Source: Oegoconia quadripuncta
Taxonomy: Eukaryota; Arthropoda; Insecta; Lepidoptera; Autostichidae
Length of the DNA stretch: 64,000 nucleotides
Assembly: GCA_949316235.1 (NCBI GenBank)
Contig: OX438749.1
Location: forward strand, 21,282,414 to 21,346,413
Direction: 5' to 3'
The notes beneath the pieces are model-generated. The model worked only from the letters and a program-made list of their open reading frames with translations. It made no database searches and was not told the DNA's origin. Every line of letters starts with the position of its first letter. Position 1 is the stretch's first letter. This document shows, piece after piece, positions 53,641 through 64,000 of this stretch. Position numbers and translations under genes: made by a program.

Positions 53641-54595
53641 ATTTTCGTACGAGATGTCCGAGTTTTCAGAAAATGTGTAATAATATGTGAGATAATCTCC
53701 AGTCCAAAATCATAAAAATAAAACAGATTAATTAAGCTAAACAACGTCTGTCGCGGTCAACCCTTGGGTGGGTGATCGCTCACTAGTAATCTTCAAAACG
53801 AGTGTTGCCATGCTTTGGAGGACACTTAACAATCGATCCCGATATCAGGTGGCCCTACTCTAGAACAAATCCATCAATCCACACTGGGCCCACTGGTCAA
53901 TTTATGTCTCGTACCGTACCGTCTTTGAGAGTAGGCTGTGCCGTAGTAGTGGGAGTAAGGCTATTGATGTGTGAGTGTATTTACCGTCTATTTTAGACCA
54001 AAACTATTCTACTCCTACCAATCTATATTTCGATAGAAAACATAGCACGCGTATTTTGTTCTGATCATTAGTTTCTTGTTTGTGTTGAAGAATAAGAATA
54101 GTTTATTATGAACGCCACAGCACGATACAAAAACAAAGAAGTAGTAAATAATAGGCAAAATAGAAATACAATTATGAAGAAGATCGATCTGCGACGAATC
54201 ACAGCGCTGGTTTTCATGCCTCCGTTGAACTTCTATTAGACTGTTGTCTTCTTGTTCTTCTATGGTACTATTATTTGTAATCTGGTCTTTTTAAATATTA
54301 CTTTATCAGGAAGTAACCTACTTAAGTTATCCCTGGGGAATCATTTACTGCAATATTAAGTTCTTCCAGGACATTTTCTGTGTGCCAAATCTCAGCCAAA
54401 GTGATTGAGCAATTAACAATCATCCAAACTTTTGCAGTTATAAATAATATTAGTTGGATGGATAATTAAAACTTTTCCGTTGCCGCAATTTCGATTTGTG
54501 TTTAAATTCGAGACAAAATTTCAAAGTTTTCTTTGTATCCACACTGCAAAACTCCTGCTTTACATTTCTCTTCTAAACTCACTCTATTTTTACAG
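53641..54595. other. Upstream of secreted-protein exon; no gene seen
   Basis: The missing first exon of the gene may lie here or further upstream; I could not defend any start. A decayed inverted Helitron-like piece is at about 54370-54455 ('GTGATTGAGCAATTAACAAT'). Confidence 0.4.
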
Positions 54596-55641
54596 ATACA
54601 AGTACATCTTCGTGCTAATAGCATTAGCTCTGAAATGTGTCAAGAATGAAACGCCGAACAAGAACAGAGCTCTAAAGGAAACTACAACGAATTGTCCTTT
54701 TACAAAAATAATCGAAGACATATTCAAAATACACAACAGAAGTACCGAAACAGGAATATATCTAAAAGACACTGAACGGGCTAAGATATTTTTAAGTTCC
54801 ATAGCAAATATCACAACCAGTGATGATATTGATGACTCAAATATTCATGTGCAAGATAAGTTAGTTAACGGTATTATTGCTTCTATAAATAGAATAAAGA
54901 ACAATATAACTTCTGATAAGAATAATGATACAAAACTTAATGAGGCGATAATACTTAATGTTCCAAAAGATAATACTAAAAAGGTAAACAATAAGAGTGA
55001 GCCTTCATCTGAAGAAGAGACAAAGCTTATTGGTAATATAAAAAGTGGCATTGAAGATAAAATAGACACAATAAAGTCACAGAATATCTTTAATCTTAAC
55101 GCTAATTTAAATAAAAGCGGTATTATGACTAAACCAATAAAAAGTGATACAAAAACGAGTACAGAAAAAACTAATTACGTCGAAGTGTTAACAATAGAAC
55201 CTAATAACACAAATATTAATAACACATCTTCACGTAATATTATGGAAGTATTAAAACATCTGATGCCACTATTCAATAGTTCTTTAACTAAAGAGTTACA
55301 CAACTTAACCATCATAGAGAGAGTTCACAATAGAAATCATTCATTTACGTCAACTAAGAATGTGTCAACGATTATTGTGACTTACTGTGATAAAGAAAAT
55401 TTTACCAAAGTTAACACTACTCAGGATATTGCAGAAACTGACTTGATGCTAGACATAAATAATGAGACGGTCTATAATGACGATATACAAGATACATCGG
55501 GCCCTTCGGACGAAAACTATGAAGACAATTTGGACAATTTGACAGTCGGGGAGAAGAAAGATATCCTGGAAGCGGCTAAGTATGGAGTAGAAAAAATGCA
55601 CGAGCTTTACAGTGTTCTGGAACCAAAGCTATACTATATGG
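54596..55641 (+). CDS. Secreted Asn-rich glycoprotein gene, large exon
   Basis: The 403-codon frame (54480-55691) is trimmed to an exon by an acceptor TTTTTACAG before 54596 and a donor ATGG|GTGAGT after 55641; reading outside these is intronic. The exon encodes about 349 residues. It opens 'YKYIFVLIALALKCVKNETP', a signal-peptide-like hydrophobic core whose Met must come from an upstream exon (incoming intron phase 2). A long polar, low-complexity Asn/Lys/Asp/Thr/Ser region follows, with about 16 N-X-S/T sequons, then an acidic patch ('DNLDNLTVGEKKDILEAAKY') and the helical 'GVEKMHELYSVLEPKLYYMG'. It is outgoing phase 1 and joins 57745-57877 in frame. Secretion and glycosylation are inferred. 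Family not recognised. Confidence 0.75.
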
Positions 55642-56044
55642 GTGAGTTTAAAATATATTTCAACTTGATAAAAAAAATTAGTACCTACTAACTTTATCAT
55701 GAGCATAACAGCACATCATGCTTAAAATAAATCCTCCCATTTCTTGTAAATCTTAAAGCCTTCATATCTAGCAGCGACAATGGTGTAGATAGCGTTAATA
55801 GCGTATTTAACGAAATTAGACAATTTGTGTGGTACAAAGTGTCATAACATCTACATTAAAAATTAGTGAAAGAAAGATAGGAAAGGGAGGAACTGGGATT
55901 TCAAGGATAGGTCTAATGTCAAATCCCAGAGTTAAACTAAAAGAAAAGATCGCTGTCTTGTCTCTATCGTAAACATAAAACGTCCACTATTAGTCTTCTG
56001 AGGGACTCGTTATGGACACACTCCAGAAGCCTATTATTGTGGTA

Positions 56045-56170
56045 GGTAAGAAACGAGCCTACTTCCTCAAAACCCGGCAACACATCTGTGACCGTGTCAA
56101 TGGGCGGCGGTGATTGCTTTCCATCAGGTGACCCGCATGTTCGTTTGCCGCCCTCTCATTATAAAAAAAA
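56045..56170 (+). mobile_element. LINE-D (jockey-type) 3' end, short copy
   Basis: 'AAGAAACGAGCCTACTTCCT', 'GGGCGGCGGTGATTGCTTTC' and 'CATCAGGTGACCCGCATGTT', then poly-A. Matches the longer copy at 58790-59105. Confidence 0.78.
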
Positions 56171-57374
56171 TAGGTGTAACACAAAATATCAGTTTCCAAA
56201 CATAATGAAAATAACTATAATTTTAAGGACACTGAGTGTCACTGTCTAGTCTCGCACATCAATATTGATGATGCCTTTGAATATATCAACTTCAGTTATT
56301 TAAATTTACCCTTTTGTCTAGATATCATATGAGAGAACTACGACTGATATAGTTTAAACCAGACGCATGTAAAATTGCCCTATATGATTAATTATGCAAT
56401 CGACTATTCATCTCAATTAAACTTTATTATATTCCGGAAGTGTGGACAAGGAAAAGTTCTAGATCATTTGCTTGACATTGGCAGACACCTCACAAGATTG
56501 AGGCCGTTTACAAAATTGAGGTCAATACACCTGACAAACGTTACATAACTAATTCGCCGCCAACAAATCCACAATTCGGCAAGATTGCTAAACAATTTCA
56601 ATTGTCGGTATCAAAAATACTCGAGGCGCTGTAGTCGGTTACCAATGGCGACCACTTGCACCTTCGTAGCGCGTGGTTAATGAACTCTTGAATGAAGATT
56701 GCTGGAAACTTGGCACCTGATGAAATGTCGCCTTGTTTTCTGACTGGAGCAAAAATCAGATGAACGAATATGATCTCAATTTGGGAAAGACCTATACATA
56801 CAGGGTGAATTTGAATTCGTTTAATTCCCATCAAGTGGACGCGCTACTTTTGATCACGAACAACTTTCGCCAAGGAACCATGTCGATTTCGATAAACTTT
56901 TAAAATTCAAAGTCCAACAATTTTCGGCGGAATTCGGCTTTGGTTTTTCAAGTGGAAAGTTGTTCGTAATCAGGAGGGGACTCACCAGTAAACAGGTATT
57001 ACATGAATTATATTTCTCCCTGTATTGCCCAGCAAAAACACATTAAATTATCAACATGCTTAACTGAAGGGACTTGAATGGAAATGGAACGGAATGAACG
57101 GCGTCTCACGTACCAAGGTTATTCGTTACATTAAAATTCCTGTTTAATCTATCTCAAAATTGTTAATTGTTGAATAATATTAAATATTTTTGATTAACCT
57201 GTTGATAAAAGAAAAAAATAATAATATTTATTTCTCCGACATTTTTAAAATTTGTCCAGATACTTCTTAGCAAGTCGATAGCAAAAAATCAAATTCTTGA
57301 GAACCAGAACGCGGCCACGCGCACTGCACCATCCCCCCAAATACTGGCAACCCTAGATGTGCTCTACCGCACTA

Positions 57375-57692
57375 CATGCAATCATCATCAGCCCATAAAC
57401 ATCCCACTGCATCAATATAGGTCTTCCCTCGTATAACGAGGGAGTATGGGGCATAGTCCGCCACGCTGGCCCAATGCAGATTGGGGACTTCACATGCCTT
57501 TGATTTTTTATTCCTCTGGCATGCAGATTTCCTGACGATGTTTTCCTTCACCGTTTAAGAGCAGTTGGATAAATGCACATAACTAATTAAATTCAATTTA
57601 AAATCTCATTGGTACATGGCCTGCCTGGTAATCGAACCCGGACCTCCCAAATTGGGAGACCACGTCTTAACCGCTGAGCCACCGATGCTTCC
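57375..57692 (-). mobile_element. SINE family 4, full-length copy in the intron
   Basis: Best complete copy: (CAT)n, 'CATCCCACTGCATCAATATA', 'CCACGCTGGCCCAATGCAGA', 'GATGTTTTCCTTCACCGTTT' and tRNA-like head 'CTTAACCGCTGAGCCACCGA'. About 318 bp. Confidence 0.9.
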
Positions 57693-57744
57693 GTCCGACG
57701 ACTGACATGCAATGTGCGTTTGCAATTAACTTATTCTGGTTAAG

Positions 57745-57877
57745 GTCTGTGGCTGGACGACACCAACCCTGCGCGGTATGTGGCTGCCTTCAATGCGCCC
57801 TCAGAAGACGCTGGGAAGTACTCACGTTACGGGTACGCCTCGCTGCAGGCTGCTGCCAAGCTGAAACAACTGACAAG
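57745..57877 (+). CDS. Secreted-protein gene, next exon (conserved-looking domain)
   Basis: Acceptor TTAAG before 57745 and donor ACAAG|GTCAGT after 57877. Joined in phase 1 to 55641 it completes a Gly codon (G|GT) and reads 'LWLDDTNPARYVAAFNAPSE', 'DAGKYSRYGYASLQAAAKLK', 'QLT', ending in the first two bases of a codon (AG). It is GC-rich compared with the previous exon, with dense aromatic and Ala/Lys residues, suggesting the conserved folded part of the protein. At least one more exon is required (phase 2); none identified downstream in the window. Function unknown. Confidence 0.75.
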
Positions 57878-58084
57878 GTCAGTTGTCAATTTTTTCAAAA
57901 ATGATCGGAAGTGTTGTGGCTGTGAATGATCATTTCTTTATTTTATTTTTTTATTTTATTTATTTTATTTTACGTAACTTTTTAATTATATTAGAAGAAA
58001 ATTGGTACTTTTACATTATTGTTACTATATAGGTATCAATAAAATAATCCTCAGTAATATACGAGTCGTTATGTTAGTGAGTTA
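57878..58084. other. Probable intron; (TTTTA)n-like run
   Basis: Low-complexity TTTTATTTTATTT near 57945-57975; nothing else. Confidence 0.5.
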
Positions 58085-58370
58085 TTGCATAGTGTTAAAA
58101 GTATATATTAAGAAAATATAAGAACAAATTGGCTACCCCTATGTTCAGACTAAACAAAGTTAATACATCATTTGTGGGATACTGTAACGCTTTTATAACC
58201 TTATACCTGAGAATATCATTAAGCTAACTGAGAAAATATTTAAAGATCATGCCAAAATAACATTAGGAAAAAAGGGTTATTATAAAAATAGTGACTACCT
58301 GAATGACAAACACGCTTGGTGTACTACGACCAGCTCCCCAAAATTATAAAATTCTATTAGTTATATACTT
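58085..58370 (+). mobile_element. LINE-A relative, 3' end
   Basis: 'NKLATPMFRLNKVNTSFVGY' then, one frame on, 'RFYNLIPENIIKLTEKIFKD' and 'GKKGYYKNSDYLNDKHAW'. Same subfamily as 37457-37920; one small deletion breaks the frame. Confidence 0.82.
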
Positions 58371-58789
58371 TATTTAAAAAAAAAGAAGGACAACAATGAT
58401 CCTGTGGGTTTCCCTTTCCGAAAAGTAGACTTCCCGTTCCGTAGCAGCTTTGACATACCGACTGACGGATAAATGCAATAAACTTTTTTATTTTCAGTAA
58501 TTTCAACTGATATTCCACAAATGATATCATGTATCTTACGTTCTTCTTACGTACTTCTTTCGAGACAATTACTCTCACTTGCTGCATCTAGTCCGTGATG
58601 TCGTCGAATTAGCCATTTCATGAAACGCCTAGGCGGATACTAATGGCACATTTCCGTTTATACAGAAAACTGTTGCTCAGAGCCAGTTGGTTGGGTTGTA
58701 TCCCTATGAAAGTATCATTGTAAGTTAGTGTGGGAATACTTTGGTAGGGATAGGCGTCAGTCTGAACCCAAATTTAACCCGCTGCTCAA
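58371..58789. other. No gene seen
   Basis: Nothing recognised. Confidence 0.4.
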
Positions 58790-59105
58790 TTTAACCGATA
58801 CACTTCTCGGAGAAAATTAAATTTCCATCCACATCACCTGGATGAGTGGAAGTCTACCACTGTACGTTTCTCAAGAAACTTCTTACCACGTACGACCACC
58901 CTGTGGAACGGACTTCCGGCAGCGGTGTTCCCGAACGAGTACGACATTGGAACCTTCAAGAAACGAGCCTACACCTTCCTCAAAGGCCGGCGACGCATCT
59001 GTGACACTTTTGGTGTTGCGGGTGTCCATGGGCGGCGGTGATTACTTTCCATCAGGTGACCCGCATGCTCGTTTGCCGCTCTCTCATATAAAAAAAAAAA
59101 AAAAA
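58790..59105 (+). mobile_element. LINE-D (jockey-type) 3' end, longer copy
   Basis: Frame from about 58811 to TGA at 59039-59041: 'FHPHHLDEWKSTTVRFSRNF', 'TTLWNGLPAAVFPNEYDIGT', 'FKKRAYTFLKGRRRICDTFG', 'VAGVHGRR'. The 3' UTR 'CATCAGGTGACCCGCATGCT' is followed by poly-A. The frame is intact over about 75 codons, so a fairly young 5'-truncated insertion. The 149-codon ORF in another frame is a shadow of this. Confidence 0.87.
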
Positions 59106-59290
59106 AAATTACTATGGCCCACTGACCAACTGAGAATTGGTCCGAAGGACATAATGTTATATAATCTTCCCCATGGACCAACTAGTTGGTCTGCAAATTG
59201 GTCTGTAGGTCAAAAACGGCATGGAGCTGCTTCGCAGTATTCAAAGGAACCCTTTGTATACTACAAAGCAGCTTCATGCCGTGGGGCATG
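59106..59290. other. Hairpin-rich segment
   Basis: 59216-59247 and 59251-59282 are complementary in 28 of 32 positions around a 3-nt loop ('GGAGCTGCTTCGCAGTAT' pairs with 'TACTACAAAGCAGCTTC'). Just before it, GACCAACTAGTTGGTC (about 59176) is a perfect 16-bp palindrome, and TTGGTC words repeat. Could be a small fold-back element or a hairpin RNA precursor. Confidence 0.7.
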
Positions 59291-59684
59291 AACAGATTCC
59301 AATGGAGGACATTTCACCATACATTTTAAGAAATGGCTAATTCAACTATGTGCTTGCGACATATACAAAAGCAAGGGTCTAAGCTTGACTCAACCTCCTT
59401 CTCCTTGACCCTATTCTAGTGTGATTTTGCATTTCATTGACTTATTGAGATTTATCGTGGGGTAGGTAAGTAGGAATCCCCTTTCCTACTTACAACATAC
59501 TTTTTTCTTTAATTATTCAGGGGTCATCTTTTATCAAATCTATGCCAAAGGCTGCAATAGAGTCACATAAGGTCCCCGTGCAGAGTACCACTTTTAATCC
59601 TGACTTACTAGAGTTGCAGTGGGCGAAGTGCGGAGTCGGGATTGTCTATCTATAGAATAATCTAAAATAATCTATAGAATAATA
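59291..59684. other. No gene seen
   Basis: Nothing recognised. Confidence 0.4.
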
Positions 59685-59910
59685 GACGACCGATTGGTGT
59701 AGTGGATAGTGACACTATCAGCGAAACCAACGGTTGCCGGTTCAAATCCCGCGAGGGGTAAATGTTTGTGTGATGAATACGAACATTTATTCCCGAGTCT
59801 TGGATGTTTATATAAATATTTATGTATGTTTATCCGTTTATCTTGTATTAGCTTTGCTTAGTTTGGGACTAGATGATTGGTGTAAGTGTCCGAAATATTT
59901 ATTTAAAAAA
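59685..59910 (+). mobile_element. SINE family 3, copy 4
   Basis: Complete from 'GACGACCGATTGGTGTAGTG' to 'GACTAGATGATTGGTGTAAG' and a TATTTA tail; a few bases lost before 'TAGCTTTGCTTAG'. Confidence 0.9.
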
Positions 59911-59917
59911 AAAATGG

Positions 59918-60195
59918 TGACTTTACTATAAAATTTCTGACTATCATGGATGATAAGCAAGCATGGACATAGACCGATCGGCGATATTCAGTCTAATTAT
60001 ACAATATAATATAATTGTAACCCAAACTTATTTAAAAGAGCAACCCTTGAGTTTCTTGCTCGTTCTTCTCTGGGGAATCTGCTTTGCGAATGAGCAATAA
60101 TGTCAATAATTTTAATATTAAGATAAAAAATGTGACGTTTTCAAGTGATAATCTTTATCCTACGAAATAAATATTTTTTGACTTTGACTTTACTC
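59918..60195 (+). mobile_element. LINE-A related 3' end
   Basis: 'MDDKQAWT'-type end followed by stop, then 'GAGTTTCTTGCTCGTTCTTC' and 'GACGTTTTCAAGTGATAATC'. Follows a SINE tail directly. Confidence 0.83.
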
Positions 60196-62023
60196 TAAAT
60201 TATCTGCTAGAAAAAAATAATTTAGGAATGTTAGCTCTAAATGGTATCATAGAATTTTCGCTAAAAAGGCGAGCACTTAATCATAGATTAATCACATCTT
60301 AATCACTGTTAAAATATTTATGTCAGATGTCTAAACTACTTAACTACTGGCGGATACATCAGAAGAACGTTACGAAAGAACATATTCTTGAAGCTCAATG
60401 ATAGTTGTATACACTAAAGGACATAGCAGTAACATAGTATAAGTTTAACAGGCAGTAACTCAAACGCCATATTCTTAGTCATACTTAAAGACTTTGAAAC
60501 CTATATAACAAAACTTAATGGAAACTGTATCTGATTCTGCATACAAAACTTTCATTCATGTCATATTTATTCATATTTACATGGTATTAAATGATTTTAT
60601 TTCATGGTAACAAGACAATGTTTCAAGTGTAGATATATGTATATATTGTACGCCTGAAAAGGCATGTTACAGCGGACTTTTTGTGAATGACATCTGTATA
60701 ATTATACCTGTAACTAGAGCAATAAATGACTTGAAACTTGATTATTTACATTGTACTATAAAAAAGGTACTGTACTGTACTAAACAAAGACATTGTATTA
60801 TAAAAAAAGGTATAAATAAATTTGGTGTTAATTATGTGTTTTCAAAAGAGAATTGCAAACAAACCTTAGTTGCCGTTTGATAGTTTGAATTCGTTCTCCC
60901 GGAAATTGGTTGTTTGTCTGTCTTCATTGTAGTACAAGAAACGAAACAATAAATTCAAATCAAACAGACCGATGATTGATTTAATTGACAGACAGACAAC
61001 GGATATCTTAATCTATCAAATAACAAACGTCTCCCGAAAAGTTAGGAATTGAGAACCTTCTCCTGGACCAGTATATACAACCACACTCATTTGACAGGTT
61101 TCAAGTGACGTCATCTAGTATGAGCCGTCGAACTACTTTTGTATTGTAACAAATTATACCACTGTTTAGAATATTTAGATACAAATATCAATCTGTGGTC
61201 AACTTGCCCATTTCCTATGCCTTGATGTACCCTTTCCCCAAAACTATCCCCGCCTCTGTCGACATCTGACAGTAAAGTAAAGACTTTATGACTGTGCTTT
61301 GTTGCTTTTCTCTATCGGAAACTTTCTGAATACTTTCAGTGCTTTCTTGACCTGTCTGGATATGCATTTGTCATCTCGACCTATAGCAATAGAGGTTGGG
61401 AGCTATCATCAGCTCGCGGAGATCCGTCTGGTCCTCTGGGTTCACCAGTTGAGCTCTGGATCATTATATTGCACATCAAAAGGACTTACTCTACTCATTA
61501 TAGCTTTTTTTTACCATATAGCAATTCTTTTATTGGTGCTTAATGCCAGATCTAGATAATCCAATATGTCAACCGGTCACCGACATCAAAGCATCTTGCT
61601 ATCTTGCTCACAGAACGAATTATTAAACTTATAGCGCAAGTGAACGTGAGAGACAAATCGAAATGTATAAACGTACCTAGTAACTTTTGAAGTTGTCTCG
61701 CTGCAGCTAAAGTAGACTGTGACTGGAAGTTTCAAATATTTTAATGCACTCTTGCGTCAATACTCTGAACTTTACCAAACGTGCTCTAATGTGAGTCCGG
61801 TTTTGGGCTAACAGCTAATAGGTACGTTTAGAGTTCTTTATCAAAATATTAACTTAGAAATATACACGAAATCAAGACAAATCGGTAGTTCCCAAAGAAA
61901 GTTACCACCATCACTATTAAAATGCACCCGCATGTATAGCCCATGCCCTCTCCCAGTGAGGAGAGGTAGTAACCCCAATAATGGCGACGTGTAAATCTGT
62001 TCGAGAAATAACCTTTTTTGTTT
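60196..62023. other. No gene seen
   Basis: Weak inverted words around 60880-61030 ('TTGTTTGTCTGTCT' vs 'AGACAGACAAC'). The 86-codon plus frame at 61299-61559 has mixed composition but no known motif or splice support. Confidence 0.4.
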
Positions 62024-62304
62024 ATGATGTTAAGTAAAGATGAGGTCGAAGGTGGAAGCGTACTGACCCGGAAACCCCAACACATTTGGGGGACTATCTA
62101 ATCTCTGACAACCGGAACATAACAATGCTATTAACATTGCTGCTTGACGGCAGATTTAGACAAGATGGTAGTAGCTAGCCAGGCGGACATTTAAAATGCC
62201 CTACCACTAACCAAACCGAGTACTTAAACATATACCCCGCTGGGGATCGAAACCGCGACCTCCGAATCGTAAACCCAATGTTGTTTACATTGAGCCACGG
62301 AGGC
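62024..62304 (-). mobile_element. SINE family 1, copy 12
   Basis: Inverted, lacking about 45 bp of the 3' end. Head complete ('GAGCCACGGAGGC'). Confidence 0.88.
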
Positions 62305-62364
62305 TTGGTGTGCGAAGCATGTTAGGATTTCATAGAGCAATGAATCGGTCGAACTGAAGGGTTA

Positions 62365-62425
62365 TCACGAACAGACAGACACCAAAGCGAAACTTGAAGA
62401 TACCTTTTTTGTATCTTTTTAATAT
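62365..62425 (+). repeat. Dispersed repeat R10, second copy
   Basis: 'GACAGACACCAAAGCGAAAC' then 'ACCTTTTTTGTATC'; compare 53555. Confidence 0.5.
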
Positions 62426-63294
62426 TTAAAAAAAAATCATTACCCTTCAATTCGATCGATTTACGGACACCGGAGATTATCTCGCACATAAAATTTCACG
62501 TCACGACTCTGACATATTTTAAGGTTCCCCTGTAACTTCGCCGGCTCCGTTAATGTCTTGCTGTCTTCTAATAGCCCAGGGAAATACGGTTTACCTCAGA
62601 AAGACGAATATCCGCGATTTTCTTGAAACATTAAATAAAGTGTTGTAAATGTAGTAACAATTGCTAAAAATTAAGCATTTGTAAGAAACGCAAGTACTAA
62701 ATTAATAAGCTAAAGTTGAAAAATGTGTTTCTTTAAAAAAAATGCTCAATTGATGGGTATTTCTTAAAATTCAAAACATTTAGGGATATTATCGTTACAA
62801 AATATTAGTTCTCATGCAGCTTGACGACATTTTTAGCTAAAACACGTGCATGCCTAACTATAATGTGCTGAGTTTTTTATCCATCAATAAGTCAACAGTG
62901 TTTAACAAAAGTTTACCTAATTAAATATCAGTTAGTATTTATTGTTATTAAGATACAAATTAAAAATAGAGTTTTCTAAAAAATCTAGACTAGTTTTTTT
63001 TCTAATATACCTCTACCGTATTTTCCCTGGGCTATAATTTCAATACCTTTTTTTTCGTCATTGTTTCAAATGCATTTTGATTCAAATTCTTACTATTCTT
63101 TTCTCAGGTTTAACGTTCGTTGTTTACAGTCAGAGCAGTGTTTCATTATTTTACTTATAAACCCTTTATGGGGGTTTTTTCGACTTTAAAATTGTGAATC
63201 GTATCCATCAATAAAATATTAAGTGGTATCGGCTAATTTATTTTGCTATACGAACCCATATCTTCCTCAACTATAATATTTGAAATCATCATTA
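62426..63294. other. No gene seen
   Basis: AT-rich; nothing recognised. Confidence 0.4.
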
Positions 63295-63370
63295 TGCGCG
63301 ACACCTACCAAAAAGGTACAAAAAACTGAACTTTTATAGTTTCGCTATGGTGTCTGTCTGTTCGTGTGTC
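63295..63370 (-). repeat. Dispersed repeat R10, inverted copy
   Basis: 'TTTCGCTATGGTGTCTGTCT' preceded by 'CTACCAAAAAGGTAC'. Confidence 0.5.
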
Positions 63371-64000
63371 AACCTATCTGTAAGACTTATTTATGGTTGA
63401 GTAGGGTATCACATCCCTAGTATACATGGTACATGCATTTCCTAGTTTCGATCTATCTATAAGTGGCCGTAATAAGTTTTTATTTATGTATAGGTATATT
63501 TGGAATTAACACGAATAAAATGTTTAAATATCTCTACAGAACCCCTATATTTTAAGAGACATATAGATACTCTGTTCAATTTCCAGTCTCAAGTACAACG
63601 AAGATGTATAAATGGCTTTGCAAGGTGAAATCATACATGAATAATATATAATTTAATTCGCATTTTCGCGAATTATATGAACTCGATAAAATTTACCGAT
63701 CTGTTGAGTTGTTTCACATTTGAAATTAATGGCGGGTAATTTGATCATGATAACCTTGGAGTTGGAGTGCTTAAAAAGTTGATTCCCAGAGTGACATTTT
63801 ACGGTAAAAATCCAACATTGCGTACGCAAAATACAAAATATGCTGTCGGGTTTTTTTTGGTTTTTACCCGAGTGCCCAAGGAAAGAGGGTAATGTTTTTC
63901 AAGTTCCTTTGGCGCATCCTGTTAGCCTAAACGACTTGACCGATTTCGAAGTGAATGGTGTCATTAGATTCGTTCTTCAGTCGGGTAAAAAGGCAATGAA
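63371..64000. other. No gene seen; repeat R9 trace at the end
   Basis: 63850-63930 ('GAGTGCCCAAGGAAAGAGGG', 'CCTTTGGCGCATCCT') resembles 27660-27735 in repeat R9. The rest is AT-rich. Confidence 0.4.

Larger units (their letters stand above)
55642..57744 (+). other. Intron of the secreted-protein gene
   Basis: Bounded by GTGAGT and 'TTCTGGTTAAG'. It contains a jockey-type LINE end (56045-56170), an unnamed repeat at 56850-57000 shared with 45890-45960, and a family 4 SINE (57375-57692) that stops about 52 bp before the acceptor. The 78-codon minus frame at 56598-56834 has no known motif. Confidence 0.65.

Noticed and set aside
54480..54595. N-terminal 38 codons of the 403-codon ORF
   Set aside because: They precede a strong acceptor (TTTTTACAG) and read as intron; the signal-peptide-like segment starts right after it.
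54590..55069. Two 74-codon minus-strand ORFs rich in Ser and Leu
   Set aside because: Antisense shadows of the Asn/Lys-rich secreted-protein exon.
58842..59291. 149-codon plus-strand ORF
   Set aside because: Wrong frame over the jockey-type LINE C-terminus and its poly-A; the true frame ends at 59041.

Overview
The window looks like intergenic and intronic DNA from a moth or butterfly. It is AT-rich (estimated by eye), has very little coding DNA, and is packed with short retroelements, 5'-truncated LINEs and small DNA transposons. The lepidopteran reading is an inference from three things: Helitron-like elements ending in CTAG with a 'GCGAAGCCGCGGG' 3' module, several tRNA-derived SINE families, and LINE 3' ends of types I associate with Lepidoptera. 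No database search was possible.

Host coding signal is limited to four candidate exons. The best pair is 54596-55641 and 57745-57877 (+), which splice in frame into an Asn/Lys/Asp-rich protein with a probable signal peptide, about 16 N-glycosylation sequons and a compact C-terminal domain. The start codon and the last exon(s) are not identified. A start-codon exon lies at 13311-13466 (+) and a weaker 89-nt candidate at 44239-44327 (+). I could not name any of these genes.

The rest is repeats. SINE family 1 (about 340 bp; 12 copies) has a 3' tail homologous to a jockey-like LINE end at 16600-16818, which makes that LINE its likely partner. SINE families 2 and 3 are sister tRNA-derived families (about 230-260 bp), and family 4 ends in (CAT)n like the RTE-type LINEs. 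LINE remnants include an RT ORF with FADD box (24702-25634), an RNase H-bearing ORF (2541-3576, minus), several RTE-type C-termini, and jockey-type C-termini. A tandem pair of elements at 10419-11807 carries a broken N-terminal part of what looks like a Crypton tyrosine recombinase. DNA transposons include a PIF/Harbinger-like element with TTA duplication (29983-30492), a piggyBac-like element with TTAA ends (52584-53201), two MITE families with long inverted ends, a TIR element split by a LINE (13602-14236), and several Helitrons.

Layout: 0-9 kb, SINEs and LINE remnants; 9.5-14.7 kb, the recombinase element pair, MITEs, the exon at 13.3 kb and the split TIR element; 15-26 kb, LINE copies including an almost perfect 290-bp palindrome at 17871-18160 and the RT ORF; 26-33 kb, duplicated RTE tail, Harbinger, Helitron, MITE; 34-53 kb, nested SINEs and sparse unidentified DNA; 53-58 kb, the secreted-protein gene; 58-64 kb, LINE ends, a long hairpin and sparse sequence. 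Nested insertions with readable target duplications give a relative order of events. I saw no convincing new multi-gene system. The most unusual items are the palindrome, the tandem recombinase element and the SINE-LINE tail pairing.
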